Below are positions 37,967-48,900 of a DNA stretch of 64,000 nucleotides, one piece after another (within the stretch, counting starts at the first letter, position 1; every line of letters begins with the position of its first letter). The position numbers and the translations under genes were made by a program. Below the pieces are notes generated by a model. The model saw only the letters and a list, made by a program, of their open reading frames with translations, had not been told where the DNA came from and made no database searches. Where the stretch lies: assembly GCF_001577835.2 (NCBI RefSeq), contig NC_029541.1, positions 4,335,141 through 4,399,140 of the forward strand, read 5' to 3'. Origin of the DNA: Coturnix japonica. Its lineage: Eukaryota > Chordata > Aves > Galliformes > Phasianidae.

Positions 37967-40699
37967 TGGTGCCTGGAGCTGTCACTGTGAAGCTGACATC
38001 GCCTCTTGGCAGAGCTGAGCCAGCCCCCTGCCTGTTAGATTATCTGAAGTGCCTGGCATCTACCAGAGAAAAGCACTAGGGAGTAAAAAACCCACCAAGT
38101 ATTAAGTGCTAATAATTCCCTGCTTTTATTTGCAGTTATCCACCTACATGAAAGAGGCTGGATTTTTTGCTGACACTTTCTTGCTGGCAATTGAATGCTG
38201 CCTGAATCATCCATCCAGGGCCATTTGTTCATAAAAGTAAGGAATTGCTGCTTGAATCCTTTTATTGCTGCTAACGTGACACATGCAGCAGCGATGGATC
38301 AGGAGAAGCTTCATGCAGGCGGGGATGTCCATGCAGGCGTGCAGCAGCAGTGTGGGTGCTCGTGCACCTCCTTTGGGCTCAGGCCTGGGAAGGAGAGGCT
38401 GCAGGGCCATACACAAGCAGGAGGGGATCTGGATCTTACCAAGCTCCACTATCTGCAGCTATTCCAGAAGGAAGGGGGGGACTTTTATTCTTACTGCCCC
38501 CAGAGCTGCTGGCTCGTCTAAAGGAGCTGCTTTCCTCTGGCAGGGACAAATGGATGAGGCTGCACCCTCTGACATCCCAGCTGCTGCTTTTGCACTTTGA
38601 TGTGATAAATCCATCCTGGGAGGAACCCGAGTCAGCCCTTGGGCAGGATGGGGCTGGGATGGGTCCTGCTCTCACACCCCACAGCCTCACGTCTGTCCTC
38701 ACCGCTGCTGGAACGAGGATGCCTCTGAATTAGGGATGTTATTAACTACGAGCTGCTTTTCCCCTGGCTGCTGCTTGCAGAAATGATAACTGATTTCAAA
38801 TGAATTGAGCCAATTACTGCAGTTTTCCTAAAACAGATGACTGCAATACTCCGGTAAGGAGGAGCAATCCCAGCTGCAGCACGGATAAGAGTTAAGATGC
38901 TGAAATGCCCTTTGGGCCCAAATTTCCAGCTGTCACAGTTTCCTGGTCTACGTCTGGCTGCTTCTCTCAACCGTGTGTGGGTTCAGGCACACAGGGCTGC
39001 AGGAGGTGTCTGCTCTGCAAGCAATTATTTGCTATCAGTGAAAGAGACTGCAACGATCCTTGCTGTCTGCAAGCAAGCAGGGCCTGAAAGTGTCGATGCA
39101 TCTATGGAAAAGGAGAAAGAAAGAACTCCTGAGTGATTCTGGATGGGGTTGGGGCTGTCAGCTCCCTGGGACATGAGTGGGGGCAGCTCCTGCCCCAGCT
39201 GTTTAACCAAGTGCTGATTCACGGCTTTGCCAGCCCAGTGTGCTGGTTTCAGATACCATCTGCACGTGAGCTTCATCAAAGGACAAAAAACCTGCCCCCG
39301 GATGCCTTGTCCTTGTAATGGGAGGCACTTTAGTGAAAAGGAAACCTAATGAAGATGAATTAAGCTGAACTGCGTGAAAATAAGGAATCTTGATATCAGC
39401 TTCCCATTTGTCTGCCTTCCCAAATCCTCAGCAATACTTATATTAGCAAACCACAGTCCCAGCATGAGGAAGGCCCCATCCCATAGGATGCTCCCACTGC
39501 TGCTCTGTCCCACGCTTGGAGTTGCCCCCAGTTCTATGGGACCTTTGCTGGACTCTCAGACCTCAGATGGTCCCCACCCATACAACCCATGCACAACCTC
39601 TGCAGTTCAGGCTGGGTGAGCTGCTGCGCCATCAGTTAGTGCTAACCCCCTCAGGGCAATGCATGCAAGTGTACCATTGTGTCATGCTGCCATCTGAGCA
39701 GCAAAAGTACACAGATACACATCCGAACCGATCTGAAACACTGGGTCAGGAATGTGGGCTCCTGCTGCTTCTCCTTATAATCCCCTCTTAAGTGTTACAT
39801 CTTCTGATTGCTTTTGTCAGCTCCGTAAATTTAATAACTGAACTAACCATCTTCTCCTATTGCTCGCATATAAATAAGTGCTGGATCGATAACGAACATC
39901 TTTAAGAGCCCCTGGATCTGATGAATGAGAGGAGTCTGCCCGAGGGAAAATGATGAGTTCACACCTCCAACGGTGTTTAAAACAAAGTGTGGGGAGGGAA
40001 AAGTGGAGCACCCTCACCGGGATGATTTCAGCCACTGAGAGATTGGATCCACGAGGGCTATAGGGGAGGCTTTGCTTTCTTGGGGCAGGCTGTGTGGTTG
40101 CTGCACAAATTGCCATCCCATGGGGGAAGCAGAGCTGCAGGTTGGATGCTGGGAGGGTCTGCAGGGATTTGCTGAAGGAGAGATGAGTGGTGGGCTGGGT
40201 GTACCAAAGAGATACAGCTATTCCTCAGATCTCCCACTGCAAAGTGTCCCTGGGGCTGCAGGGATGGGCCACGTGCTCGTGACCTCTGCTGGCTTTGCAG
40301 TGTTTGAAGAGAAAACAGAACTACGAAACAAAAACCCAACTTTTTGCAAAGCTTTTGCCCATCTGGCAAAGCAGCTGGTGGGGAGGCATCGCTGCAAGCA
40401 TCTGCTGCTGCCCGGCCAGCTGCAGCACCACGAGCACAGCCACTGCAGGGAGATCCATTCCTTCCTCTTCTGCACACCCTCAGAGCAGCACAGCATTGTC
40501 CCTGCTCCATGGGCTGCTCCCTGACACAGAGAGGAGGTTTCTGTGCCTCGGAGTTGGGAGAAGGAAAGGGCTGAGAAAGATAGAGACTTCAAAGGATGCG
40601 AGCAAATATTTACAGGTTCCAAGACAAAAATATATATATCTACAGTGTTGTCTTGGGGATACGGGGCGTCGGGCTTTGGAGCAGAGCCCTCTCACAGCT
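37967..40699. other. Intergenic DNA 3' of RH2
   Basis: No exon was recognised. The segment at 39,825-40,030 keeps several CpGs in AT-rich context (GGATCGATAACGAAC) and may be conserved non-coding DNA. A 263-codon frame starting at 40,295 lacks any recognisable domain and is treated as chance. Confidence 0.55.
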
Positions 40700-41580
40700 C
40701 CATTTGTTATATTGATTTATAAAGACTGCGGGTATCGATCGCTGCCAGCGGTGCCGTCAGTGGGATGTGCAGCCCCGCAGGGATGGATCCTCTGGTGCTG
40801 GGATGGGCCAGCTGGGAGAATTGTGGGGACAGATTCATGCTGCTGGGGTCTGCAGTGCTGCTGTCTTTGTATGCTTGCTTTTGGAAATGAGACACTCCCT
40901 TGGGCACCCGGGGGAGGGGGAAGAGGATGGAAAGAGGGAAGTAGGGAGGAGAATATTCAAGTTTGGGCTTTCCCACTGCTGTTACAGGGATCTCTGCTGG
41001 CACTTGGGGTGCGTAGGGAACATCCCCAAATGCTGAGCAGCTCCCAGGAACTGGAGAAGGGATCTGGCTGGGTTTTGGTGCTTTAGAGGTGCTATAGAGG
41101 GTGAAGAACATGGGATGGATGTGGTGCCCCAGTGGCAGAAGTATCTACTCTGCTTGCTGCCCACCCTGCAGCTCTGCATGTGCATGTGGGAACCTCAAGA
41201 AAGGTGTTTGCACACACACACCCTGCGTCAGAGACTCAGTGGTACAAAGGGACTCCCCCTACTCCCCATAACAACCTTGGGTTGCTCTTTCCCCCTTCCC
41301 ATGCTCTTGTGCCAAGCTTAGCACAATGATGATGTGCAGGGTGTGTAGTGCTCAGGGCTGTGGGAGAGCTCAGAGGGCCACATTGGCACCAGGGAGACAA
41401 CACAGGTGGGGACAAGGGAAGGAGCAGCAGCACACACAGCTGCTTTGCCAGGCAGGAGCACACAGGACAGCAGGGGAGGGCTTCAGTGCACAGGGGAGTG
41501 ACTGAGTGGAACGTGGTTGTGGGTCAGGGGATGTCTCGGTCCCCAAGCTCGGCCGTCACCCAGTTCAAACTGTCCATGGT
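40700..41580 (-). other. RH2 3' flank and probable 3' UTR
   Basis: The transcript must continue leftward from the stop codon. No AATAAA on the minus strand was found by eye in the first 850 bases. A cluster of weaker variants (TATAAA and AATATA, minus strand) lies at about 40,705-40,720 and is the first plausible polyadenylation signal. The UTR end is not determined. Confidence 0.4.
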
Positions 41581-41712
41581 CTATGCAGGTGAGACTTGGC
41601 TGGAGGAGATGGAGGAGACCTCAGTCTTGCTCTGGGATACGGTGGAGGAGACGTCTTCATCACCAAAAGGGTTCTTGCCACAGCAGATAGTGGTGATCAT
41701 ACAATTACGGAA
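41581..41712 (-). CDS. OPN1MSW: RH2 coding exon 5 (residues 313-355)
   Basis: Encodes helix 8 ([11 protein letters not shown]) and the Ser/Thr-rich cytoplasmic tail, where opsin kinases act. It ends SSQVSPA and a TAG stop at 41581-41583. Confidence 0.97.
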   Translation of the reverse strand, partial: FRNCMITTICCGKNPFGDEDVSSTVSQSKTEVSSISSSQVSPA

Positions 41713-44700
41713 CTGGGAAGACAGAAGGAGAATGTCAGCACTCGAGGATGGTGAGGGTGTGCTATGGGTCTGAGAACTGCCAGCAGCCCTGAGCTGTGCT
41801 GCTCCCCAGGCTGAGATGCAGCTGGTGGGGATCGAGGTGCCTGCGGTGCAGGGGAGCCCAGGGCAGGGGAGGGCCCTTACACCAAGACATCTCACCTGCT
41901 TGTTCATGAGGACGTATATGATGGGGTTGTAGAGAGAGGAGCTCTTGGAGAAGAAGGCAGGCACTGCCATCAGCGTGGCCGTGAAGTCTGCTCCCTTGTT
42001 GGTGAAGATCCAGAATGCCACTACAGCATAGGGCGTCCAGGCCAGCATGAAGCCCAGCACCATCAGGATCACCATCCGTGTCACCTCCCGCTCTGCCTTC
42101 TGGGTGGTGGCTGACTCCTGCTGCTGTGCGGCTGCCTGTGGGTGGAGGGTGGTGAGGGGCAGCCCCCAGGTTTATTCCCCACGACACCACACACCCATCC
42201 CTGCTCACACTGCACATCCTGTCCCCATTCTCCTTTCTGCCCCCTAATGCCAGGCGTTACCTCTCGGACTTTGCAAATGAGGCGTCCGTAGGAGAAGAAG
42301 ATGACCACGACTGGGATGATGAAGTGGATGACAAACATGTAGAGGACGTAGGACTCGTTGTGGTAGTCGGGGTTGTGGGTGTAATAGTCAGGGCCACAGG
42401 AGCACTGCATCCCCTCCGGCATGTACCTGCCAGCAAGAAAGGTTCAGACCATCACCAGGACCCAAAGGGTTTCCACCTTGGGACCACCTCCCCCAGGGAT
42501 GATGTTGCTCCCAGTGTTGCACATATGGGAGCTGCTCCCTGGCTTCTCTTCTGCACTCTGTTCATTGCCTCATGCTCCTGCCCTCACTGGCTTTGCAGCA
42601 CAGCTCCCATGGCTTGCACCATGCCGACACACTGCGCTTGGGTGCGCAGCATCATTTTGTTGTGACACCGCTTCCTCCCACGGGCAGAGGGCTATTTATT
42701 TCCTTCCTACGTGGCTGAGCACTTGCCTGCCGGGAACCACCTGCTCTCTCCCTCTGCAGATGGAGGGATGCTGAGCAGGGATGGGAGCTGCTGGCTTGGT
42801 GGGCTGAGCTCTCGGGAGCTCAATCCCTGCAGTTGTGTTGGGCTCATGTCATCATAGCTGTGGCTTAAGGGCAATTCAGCCAAGGACCTGCCTGGCCAGG
42901 GATGCTGACCCAAGGCTGGAGAAGGGCCGTCTGCCTCCGTCCTGTCATAGGGTTGTGATGTAGCAGAGAATTGGCTTGAGCTGGAGCTGCAGCATTAGAG
43001 AAATCACCTCCAACTTATTCCTCCCCTGTGCTCTCAGTGATGTATTGGCTCCTGGCAGGGGATGTGGGTGCCTGAAGGAGCCAGATGTGTGCTGGATTCC
43101 TGGGAAGGAATCACTTCCTCTACCCCTGTACACAGGTTCCTGGGGTGTGGCTCACCCACTGCTTACANGAGTGAAATTCACTGCAGTGCTGGGAGGAGGA
43201 CAGATGGGAAGCAGGGAAAGAATGGCAGAAGTAATGAGAAAAGTCCTGTGGGGTTCCCAGCTGGGTCAGTGGCATGAGTCAGGTTTGCTCAGAGCTGTCT
43301 TGTCCACTGGGCTGGTGTATGGGAACTGCTGGTCACAGCCTGAACCTCTGATTGCCCACCTGAGGCAAGCACTGAGTCAGCCCTGGGAGCACAGGTGGTT
43401 GTATAGCCCGACTCACCTGGACCAGCCAAATAGGGGTGGAGCAGCACAGGAGAAGGCCATGACCCAGGTGAAAGCGATGCCCATCATGGCGTGGGTAGCA
43501 GAGAAGCGGAAGTTTCCCATGGGCTTGCAGACAACGATGTAACGCTCTATAGCCAAGACCACCAGGGACCAGAGGGCAACCTGGCCTGCAGGAGGGAGGA
43601 AAAGACAGAGGGTCTGGTGATGGTGAGAGCTCCTTCAGACTTGGTTTTCCCTCCATGGTCACAGCAAAGAACAGAGGAGACTGGGATCAGGTAACCAGCA
43701 TCCTATTTGATAACTGAGAATCTATTGCAAATGTGCAGCAGGCTGGGAGCTGAAGGGAGTATCTGCTACTCAGTGGGATGCTGGTGATGGAGGAGGGGAT
43801 CGTTGTGGTGTTGTAATCGTTTAAGAAATTAACAGAGAGGATTCCATCTGGGTGCAAAGAAGTGTAATTTCTGGTAAAGACACCAGATGTGTCCAAACCT
43901 GTTGGTGCCTTTCAATGTGTATTTCATGAGTCTTTCACCGGTGCTGGATCAGGAGGTGGCTGTGTGGGTAGGCATACGTGCACATGTATTTATAAGGGAT
44001 AATTAAACTTCAGGGGATTGGGAGTGTTTAGTTGGTGCTGTAAGCCTGCTAATGCCCCCAGCTGTGATAATCTGCTGATAACTACACCCTGTGCTAGGAT
44101 TCGCTGGAGACCTGCTGCTCAGTGACTGCTTCCCATCAAGCTTTCCTCCCTGTGCTCAGGAGCCTCCTCTCTTTACTGGCTGGGAAAACTGGAAGCGTAA
44201 GTAATGAAGGATTTCACAACTGGAGATGGTGCAGACCCATGACCAACCACTCCCATGTCCTCTACTTTGATCAGGACGCCTTGCTTTGTTTTGCCTAACA
44301 GAATATCCATCTTTTGTTCAGACCAGCATCACTGCAGGAAATATCCCATTTAGGGGAGGAAAAAAAGTAAAGTTTGTGCAGCAGCTGTGAGTCTCTGCAC
44401 AAGGATTTGCAGCTGTCAGATAAATTAGGAGGTGTTGTGTGGGCCTGGATGGCTGTGTGGGCTGGGGGTGCAAAGTGAGTCTGCTGCTTTGGAAAGGGGC
44501 TTTTGAAGGGTGAAGCGTTGGCTACACTGGTGTCCCTGAAAGATGAAATAGGAAGCTCACAAGAGCAACCAAATCAAAGGCAAGTGGGGGCTGAGCTGAG
44601 CAGTTGTTGCAAACCCCGGAATCCTCCTTCCCCTCCGTGCTGCTGCTCTGCTCTCCTGGTAGGGGCAGCCTCAGCTTCTTTTTGCCCTGAGATGAGCTGT

Positions 44701-45582
44701 CACTGCCCTCCTTGTCTTTCAGACCTCTCCACTCCCAAACCCTTTCTGTGCGGTCTCTTTCCCTTTGGAATCCTCCCAAATGCTTCACCTTGGAACAAGG
44801 TGGCAAAGGTGCACGATGCTGACTCCAGGACACTGGGTGACCATCCCCAGCAGGTCTTTGTTAGCTGTGCAACTAAGACCCAAGACCTGTGGATTCATGC
44901 TGGGCAGCTTGGCCAAACAACCCCAGGTTTCATGCTGCAAACCAGGACCCCCTCCCATTTCCTTGTGGTGGTCATGCTATAGCAGTGAGATGGGTGCTTC
45001 CTGGCATCAAAATCAAGCCTGAATAAATCTTTTTTTTTCCTGTCCACTTTCTAACCATAGGGAAGAAGAACCTTGCACGAGGAGCTCTGCCCCATGCAGC
45101 CAAGGCCATCTCATCAGCCCCATAAGAGTATGGGATTGAGTTTCTAAAGCCCTATAAAGAAGCAAGACCACCCTCTGCCCAGCCTGGCCCTCTCCCCCAC
45201 ATCCCACTCTGAAGCTGTTACCTCCCAGAGTGGCGAAGAAGCCCTCGACGGCGCAGCCAACGGGACCGAAGACGAAATATCCATTCCAGGCTGTGTAGAA
45301 GGTGACGGTGAAGCCAAAGCAGGCCATGAAGAGGTCAGCCACCGCCAGGTTGACCAGGATGTAGTTGAGTGGCTGCCGGAGCTTCTTGTGTTTGAAGGTA
45401 ACCAGGAGAGTGAGGAGGTTGATGGGCAGACCGGTGGAGATGAGGAAGAAGATGTAGCAACACACAAGGCGGTATTTCCAGGGCTCGGCTAGGTAATACT
45501 GGGGGTACTCGAAGGGGCTTCGCACCACCCCCGTCTTGTTGGACATAGGCACATAAAAATTGATACCTTCTGTCCCATTCAT
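41581..45582 (-). CDS. OPN1MSW: Green-sensitive cone opsin RH2, five coding exons
   Basis: Visual pigment of green cones: a seven-helix receptor in the outer-segment membrane that binds 11-cis-retinal and activates cone transducin. Coding exons on the minus strand are 45582-45222, 43585-43417, 42426-42261, 42135-41896 and 41712-41581 (361+169+166+240+132 nt, 355 residues plus stop), all with GT/AG introns at the four positions conserved in RH1/RH2 genes. Seen in the protein: start MNGTEG, glycosylation sites N2 and N15, C110/C187 disulphide pair, counterion E113, E134-R135-Y136, Schiff-base K296, NPIIY at 302-306, C322/C323 for palmitoylation and a Ser/Thr-rich tail. Q122 rather than E122 marks it as RH2 instead of rod rhodopsin. 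From memory it is identical or nearly identical to chicken green opsin; a residue near the C-terminus (Ile in SSISSS) may differ. No break is visible. The identification is firm. Confidence 0.98.
41896..42135 (-). CDS. OPN1MSW: RH2 coding exon 4 (residues 233-312)
   Basis: Encodes the third cytoplasmic loop and helices 6 and 7, including A292, K296 (retinal attachment) and NPIIY. Length 240 nt. The flanking introns are short: 125 bp (intron 3, 42136-42260) and 183 bp (intron 4, 41713-41895). Confidence 0.97.
42261..42426 (-). CDS. OPN1MSW: RH2 coding exon 3 (residues 177-232)
   Basis: Encodes extracellular loop 2, with E181 and C187 (the disulphide partner of C110), and helix 5 up to Glu232. 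Length 166 nt, as in rhodopsins. It is flanked by acceptor TGGCAG and donor GTAACG. Confidence 0.97.
42427..43416 (-). other. RH2 intron 2, with one unresolved base
   Basis: A 990-bp intron. It includes the only ambiguous base of the window (n at 43168), which does not touch the coding sequence. No repeat or regulatory element was recognised. Confidence 0.9.
43417..43585 (-). CDS. OPN1MSW: RH2 coding exon 2 (residues 121-177)
   Basis: Encodes the end of helix 3, with Q122 next to the retinal ring and the ERY motif (134-136), and all of helix 4 up to Arg177. The length of 169 nt matches exon 2 of rhodopsin genes. Donor GTGAGT follows. Confidence 0.97.
43586..45221 (-). other. RH2 intron 1
   Basis: A 1,636-bp intron with donor GTAACA and an acceptor ending CCTGCAG. 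It contains no repeat or exon that I recognise. A few TGATAA/TAATC motifs lie near 44,070, which could bind GATA or K50 homeodomain factors, but such short motifs are expected by chance. Confidence 0.9.
45222..45582 (-). CDS. OPN1MSW: RH2 coding exon 1 (residues 1-120 plus first base of 121)
   Basis: Encodes the extracellular N-terminus, helices 1-2 and most of helix 3, including C110 and E113. The exon ends after the first base of codon Gly121 and is followed by the donor GTAACA. Its length of 361 nt equals that of exon 1 in vertebrate rhodopsins. The start is fixed by the conserved MNGTEG. Confidence 0.97.
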
Positions 45583-45869
45583 CCTGCCAGTACTATGGCA
45601 GCTGCTTTGAGTTTAAGGGTATTTTTTAATCAAGCGCTCTATGGTAATGAATTTTGTTTCGACCCCAATTACCAAAAAAGGAAAAAAAAAATAAATGGGA
45701 GGGAATCCCCAACCCAATGGTAATAAATAAAGAAACACCCCACCAAGAGATCCCTCCCCCAGCTCCAAAATCTAATGACTAAGAACTCCAATAAGTCCTG
45801 GGGGAAGGAGAGGTGGTGCGTTGGCCCCGCGCCGTGCCAAGGGCCGGCGGAGCCGCGTGCTGAGGGAGG
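45583..45869 (-). other. RH2 5' UTR and core-promoter region
   Basis: The region lies between the likely TATA box and the start codon. It includes a GC-rich patch (45,828-45,858) and an A/T-rich run next to the coding start. Whether it is one continuous leader or holds a small intron cannot be told from sequence. Confidence 0.45.
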
Positions 45870-45878
45870 TTTTATACC
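45870..45878 (-). promoter_or_regulatory. Probable RH2 TATA box
   Basis: The minus strand reads GGTATAAAA here, about 290 bases upstream of the start codon. Transcription would begin near 45,845, giving a 5' UTR of about 260 nt, which is long for an opsin. A second AT-rich box (GATTAAAAAATA, 45,620-45,631) closer to the start codon is an alternative. The flanking bases are GC-rich and a CRX-type site lies about 40 bp upstream, so I prefer the distal box. Confidence 0.55.
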
Positions 45879-45912
45879 TTTGGGCCTCCTTGAGGGAGTG
45901 CGGGGGGAGGCC

Positions 45913-45958
45913 GGATTAGGGGCCAGGCTAAGTTTGTATGACAAGGGCAACGGGATTG
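45913..45958 (-). promoter_or_regulatory. CRX/OTX-type sites upstream of RH2
   Basis: The minus strand reads TAATCC at 45913-45918 and CAATCC at 45953-45958. TAATCC is the known binding core of the photoreceptor homeodomain proteins CRX and OTX2, and such sites next to the TATA box are usual in opsin promoters. Binding here is inferred. Confidence 0.5.
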
Positions 45959-48900
45959 AGAGGGGCTGATGGTTTAAGCACCTTCTAAGTAGCCAGTTGG
46001 CCCCAAAACCTGCATTAAAGCGTATTAATTGGCAATAAGTGTTTAACGTTGTTTAAGGAGTTGTGGGGAGGAAGGGAAGGGCTTGGGGAGCCCTTTGGAA
46101 GAGGGGCAATGGCAGGAGGAGAGGCGGTGAGTTGGAGAGCAGGTCCTTTGGATGGCTGATGGGAGAAATGGGTCTCTGGTTGAGTCCATGTTGGATGCCT
46201 TTGGGGCATCCCTGGAGTCCTTTAGCCGCCTATAGAAGTGTTTGGGGTGTGGGGTACCCAGCTCTGCTCCACTGCCTTTGGGAAAGTTGTTGGGGGAAGA
46301 GCAGAGAGAGTTTGGCCACTCTGTGCTTGAGGTGCCTGGTTCAGTGTGAGCACCATGTGGTTTGGGTATGTGTCTCCATCACAACTGGATTCCCATTACA
46401 GAGCACACAGGATCATAAAACCTTCTCAGCAGGGTCAGCTGTAGCTCGGAGCACCAATGCTCCATCCTGCCCAAGCTCTTTCCCATTTCTTCCTTTTGGG
46501 TCATGGGTGCTCCTTCTCCATGAGACCTGCCTAAGGCGCCTTAGTGAAGCTCTGCCATTAATCTCTGACATCTGGTGGCGTTAATGGCCCTGATCTGTTA
46601 ATGCGGTAAGCTGCTAGCCTCCTTCCCACTGCTGCCCTCCACCAAGGCAACGTAGATGGAAAAAGTCAATGGTGTCTTGCTGGAGGAATGAGGTCTGCAA
46701 GACAGGAATGGCTTGGAGCTAGAGGGCAGGAGCGGAAGGCTGAGGGGTGTGGGTAGGATGGCTGATGCCCTAATTGCTGTCCCACTGATCCATCCGCACA
46801 GGTCAGAGGAGCAGAACTAGGACACGGCAAGAGTAAGTGGGTCACAGCAGCCTCAGGTGCCCTGATATAAGTGATCCCCATGGGATGTTTGTGCCTGTAT
46901 TTCCCTGCGCATCCCACGGAACTGGCAGTCATGAAATTCCCAGTCTGCGTCTCCTTTAGACTTTCCATGAGATCTTCCATGAGAGAAAGAGGTTTGTGTG
47001 GAGCAGCCCTATGGCTCTACTTCTCAAAGCTTTCACCTGTTTCATGCCTTTCCTGAATACGGTCAGGATTCTGACTCAACTGAATGTGTTTTTGCATATA
47101 AAAAAGCACATGCAGATGTGAATCTCAATTCCAGTGTGCCATTCTCACCTTCTTTGGAAGAAGGCAGCTCTTCAGATAGGAAGCATCACTGACTGTCCAT
47201 CTTCAAAAGACGTGGACTTTGCTGTCTGTTCCAGCAGCATATGACAGATCTGTTTTTTTCCTCCAGAGCTTTATATAAAGACATGGTGATCTCATGGGAG
47301 ATTTCGTTTTCACCTCCCAATGTTTCTTTGTGAGCATTTCTGCCACATTTTATAGCGTCTCATATTCTTCTAAAGGGTAATATAGTTGTACAAAGGAAGC
47401 GGGTTTGAGGGAGGAGGAGGTGAAATGAAAGTCTATTTTGGATTGTGCTCTGATGCTGTGGGATGGGATCAGTAGGATTATTATTGGTGTCATCACCATC
47501 AGTTATTGATTTCACTACTCTTTTTTTGTTTTAAGTTTTCCTTTGAAGAGAACAAACCTTCTCCCCTCTGCATTCCAGCTAATGCATGGTACGAATTTGG
47601 CTTCATGCGTAGCACCCAGATACCTTCCACATGCAGGGCTGCCAACAGTGGAACCAAGGGGACTTTTGCTTGGACTAGAGCTGGACTTCTCCCACTTTGG
47701 GGAGGCAGGTAAGCCTGAGCCAAATGTGTCCTGCTGGAGGGTCTGAGCGTGGCTCTGTCCCTTCTTAGCTGCCCTGGAGGACCCAGCTTTCTCCCTCACA
47801 AGCTGAGGTTGGTGTTTCGGCCGATCCCCTGAGGCTGGTGTCGATGTGGATTTAGAGCTCTCTGCAGGTCAGCGGCCGCCGGAGCGATGGCGAAGGCCTT
47901 GAATCAACTCTGCAGAAGAAAATGACACCGGGGAGGTTAGCTGGTTCCTCCAGGACGTGTCCTGAATGCAACCTCGCTTCCTTCAGTGTCCCTGTCACAG
48001 AAATGGAAAGTGATGGCTTTAATTTGGTGTCTCTTAGCAGGGAAACTTTACGGGCTGTCTCCCAGAGAGCTCTCAATTGCATTCTGTGCCGATGCTACGA
48101 CAGAGCAACAGCAAAATACAGGCCCTGTATAATGCAGGAGGAGAGGCTTGTTCCTTTGTGTTTGTCCATAAGAAAAGGAGTGTTTTCTTCCCTCTTGCAG
48201 GCTTTTCTGCTTTGCTAAGCTCTTTGAGATGAGATTCTCTTATTCATTGTTTGTCAGCACATTGCGTGAAGGAGCCCTGAGCTTCACTGGGCTTTCATGT
48301 CCTGTGTAAAGCAAGAAACCATAATTATAATCAAATAACCAAGCTGATACGGTTGGTTCATTGGGCTTCAGCAACGCAACCGTGGGAGGGGGTGGCTGGG
48401 AGCCCTCTGCTGAATGACACCGAATGCAGAATGACGTTGTGTTTGGTTCTGCAGTGCACTGCTCTGCATCGCTCCTCTGGAGGGGCTCCTTCCTCCTCGT
48501 GGGCAGTTGCCCCTGGAAGACCTCACCTCCCCATATCAGATAGCAGCCACGTGCGGCCGCTGCGCTGAGCTGCTTACGCCAGGCTGTGAGCTCCCTTACC
48601 AGGAAAGGGGTTAAAGCGAGATAAAGCCAGAGCGTTATGGAGACCATATGGAGGGGAAGAAAACCCTTTATCCTGTAATTGGATTCGTTCCCGGCAGCTC
48701 CTGGTGGAGGTGAGGCTGAGTGGAGCTGACAGGATGTGATGGGTGAGGCGCTGCCAGCTGCCCCGTCCAAAGCAGGATGTGTGCACACAAACTTGGAGAT
48801 CAATCCGTTCCAAGAGCTGGGATAGATTTAAATGTGTGGCAGAGAGAAAGAGGACAGAGATGCATTTGCACTTTGGTTTGGTTGGCTGCTCCTTGCCCAG

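Noticed and set aside
37711-38079. Acidic or Met-rich frames over the GAT tract
   Set aside because: Produced by the hexanucleotide repeat.
40295-41086. 263-codon plus-strand open frame
   Set aside because: No recognisable domain, mixed low-complexity composition, and it lies in the 3' flank of RH2 on the opposite strand.
41581-45582. Rod rhodopsin (RH1) as the identity of the opsin
   Set aside because: The start INFYVPMS, the [20 protein letters not shown] helix 1 and Q122 match green cone RH2. RH1 has QDFYVPMS and E122.
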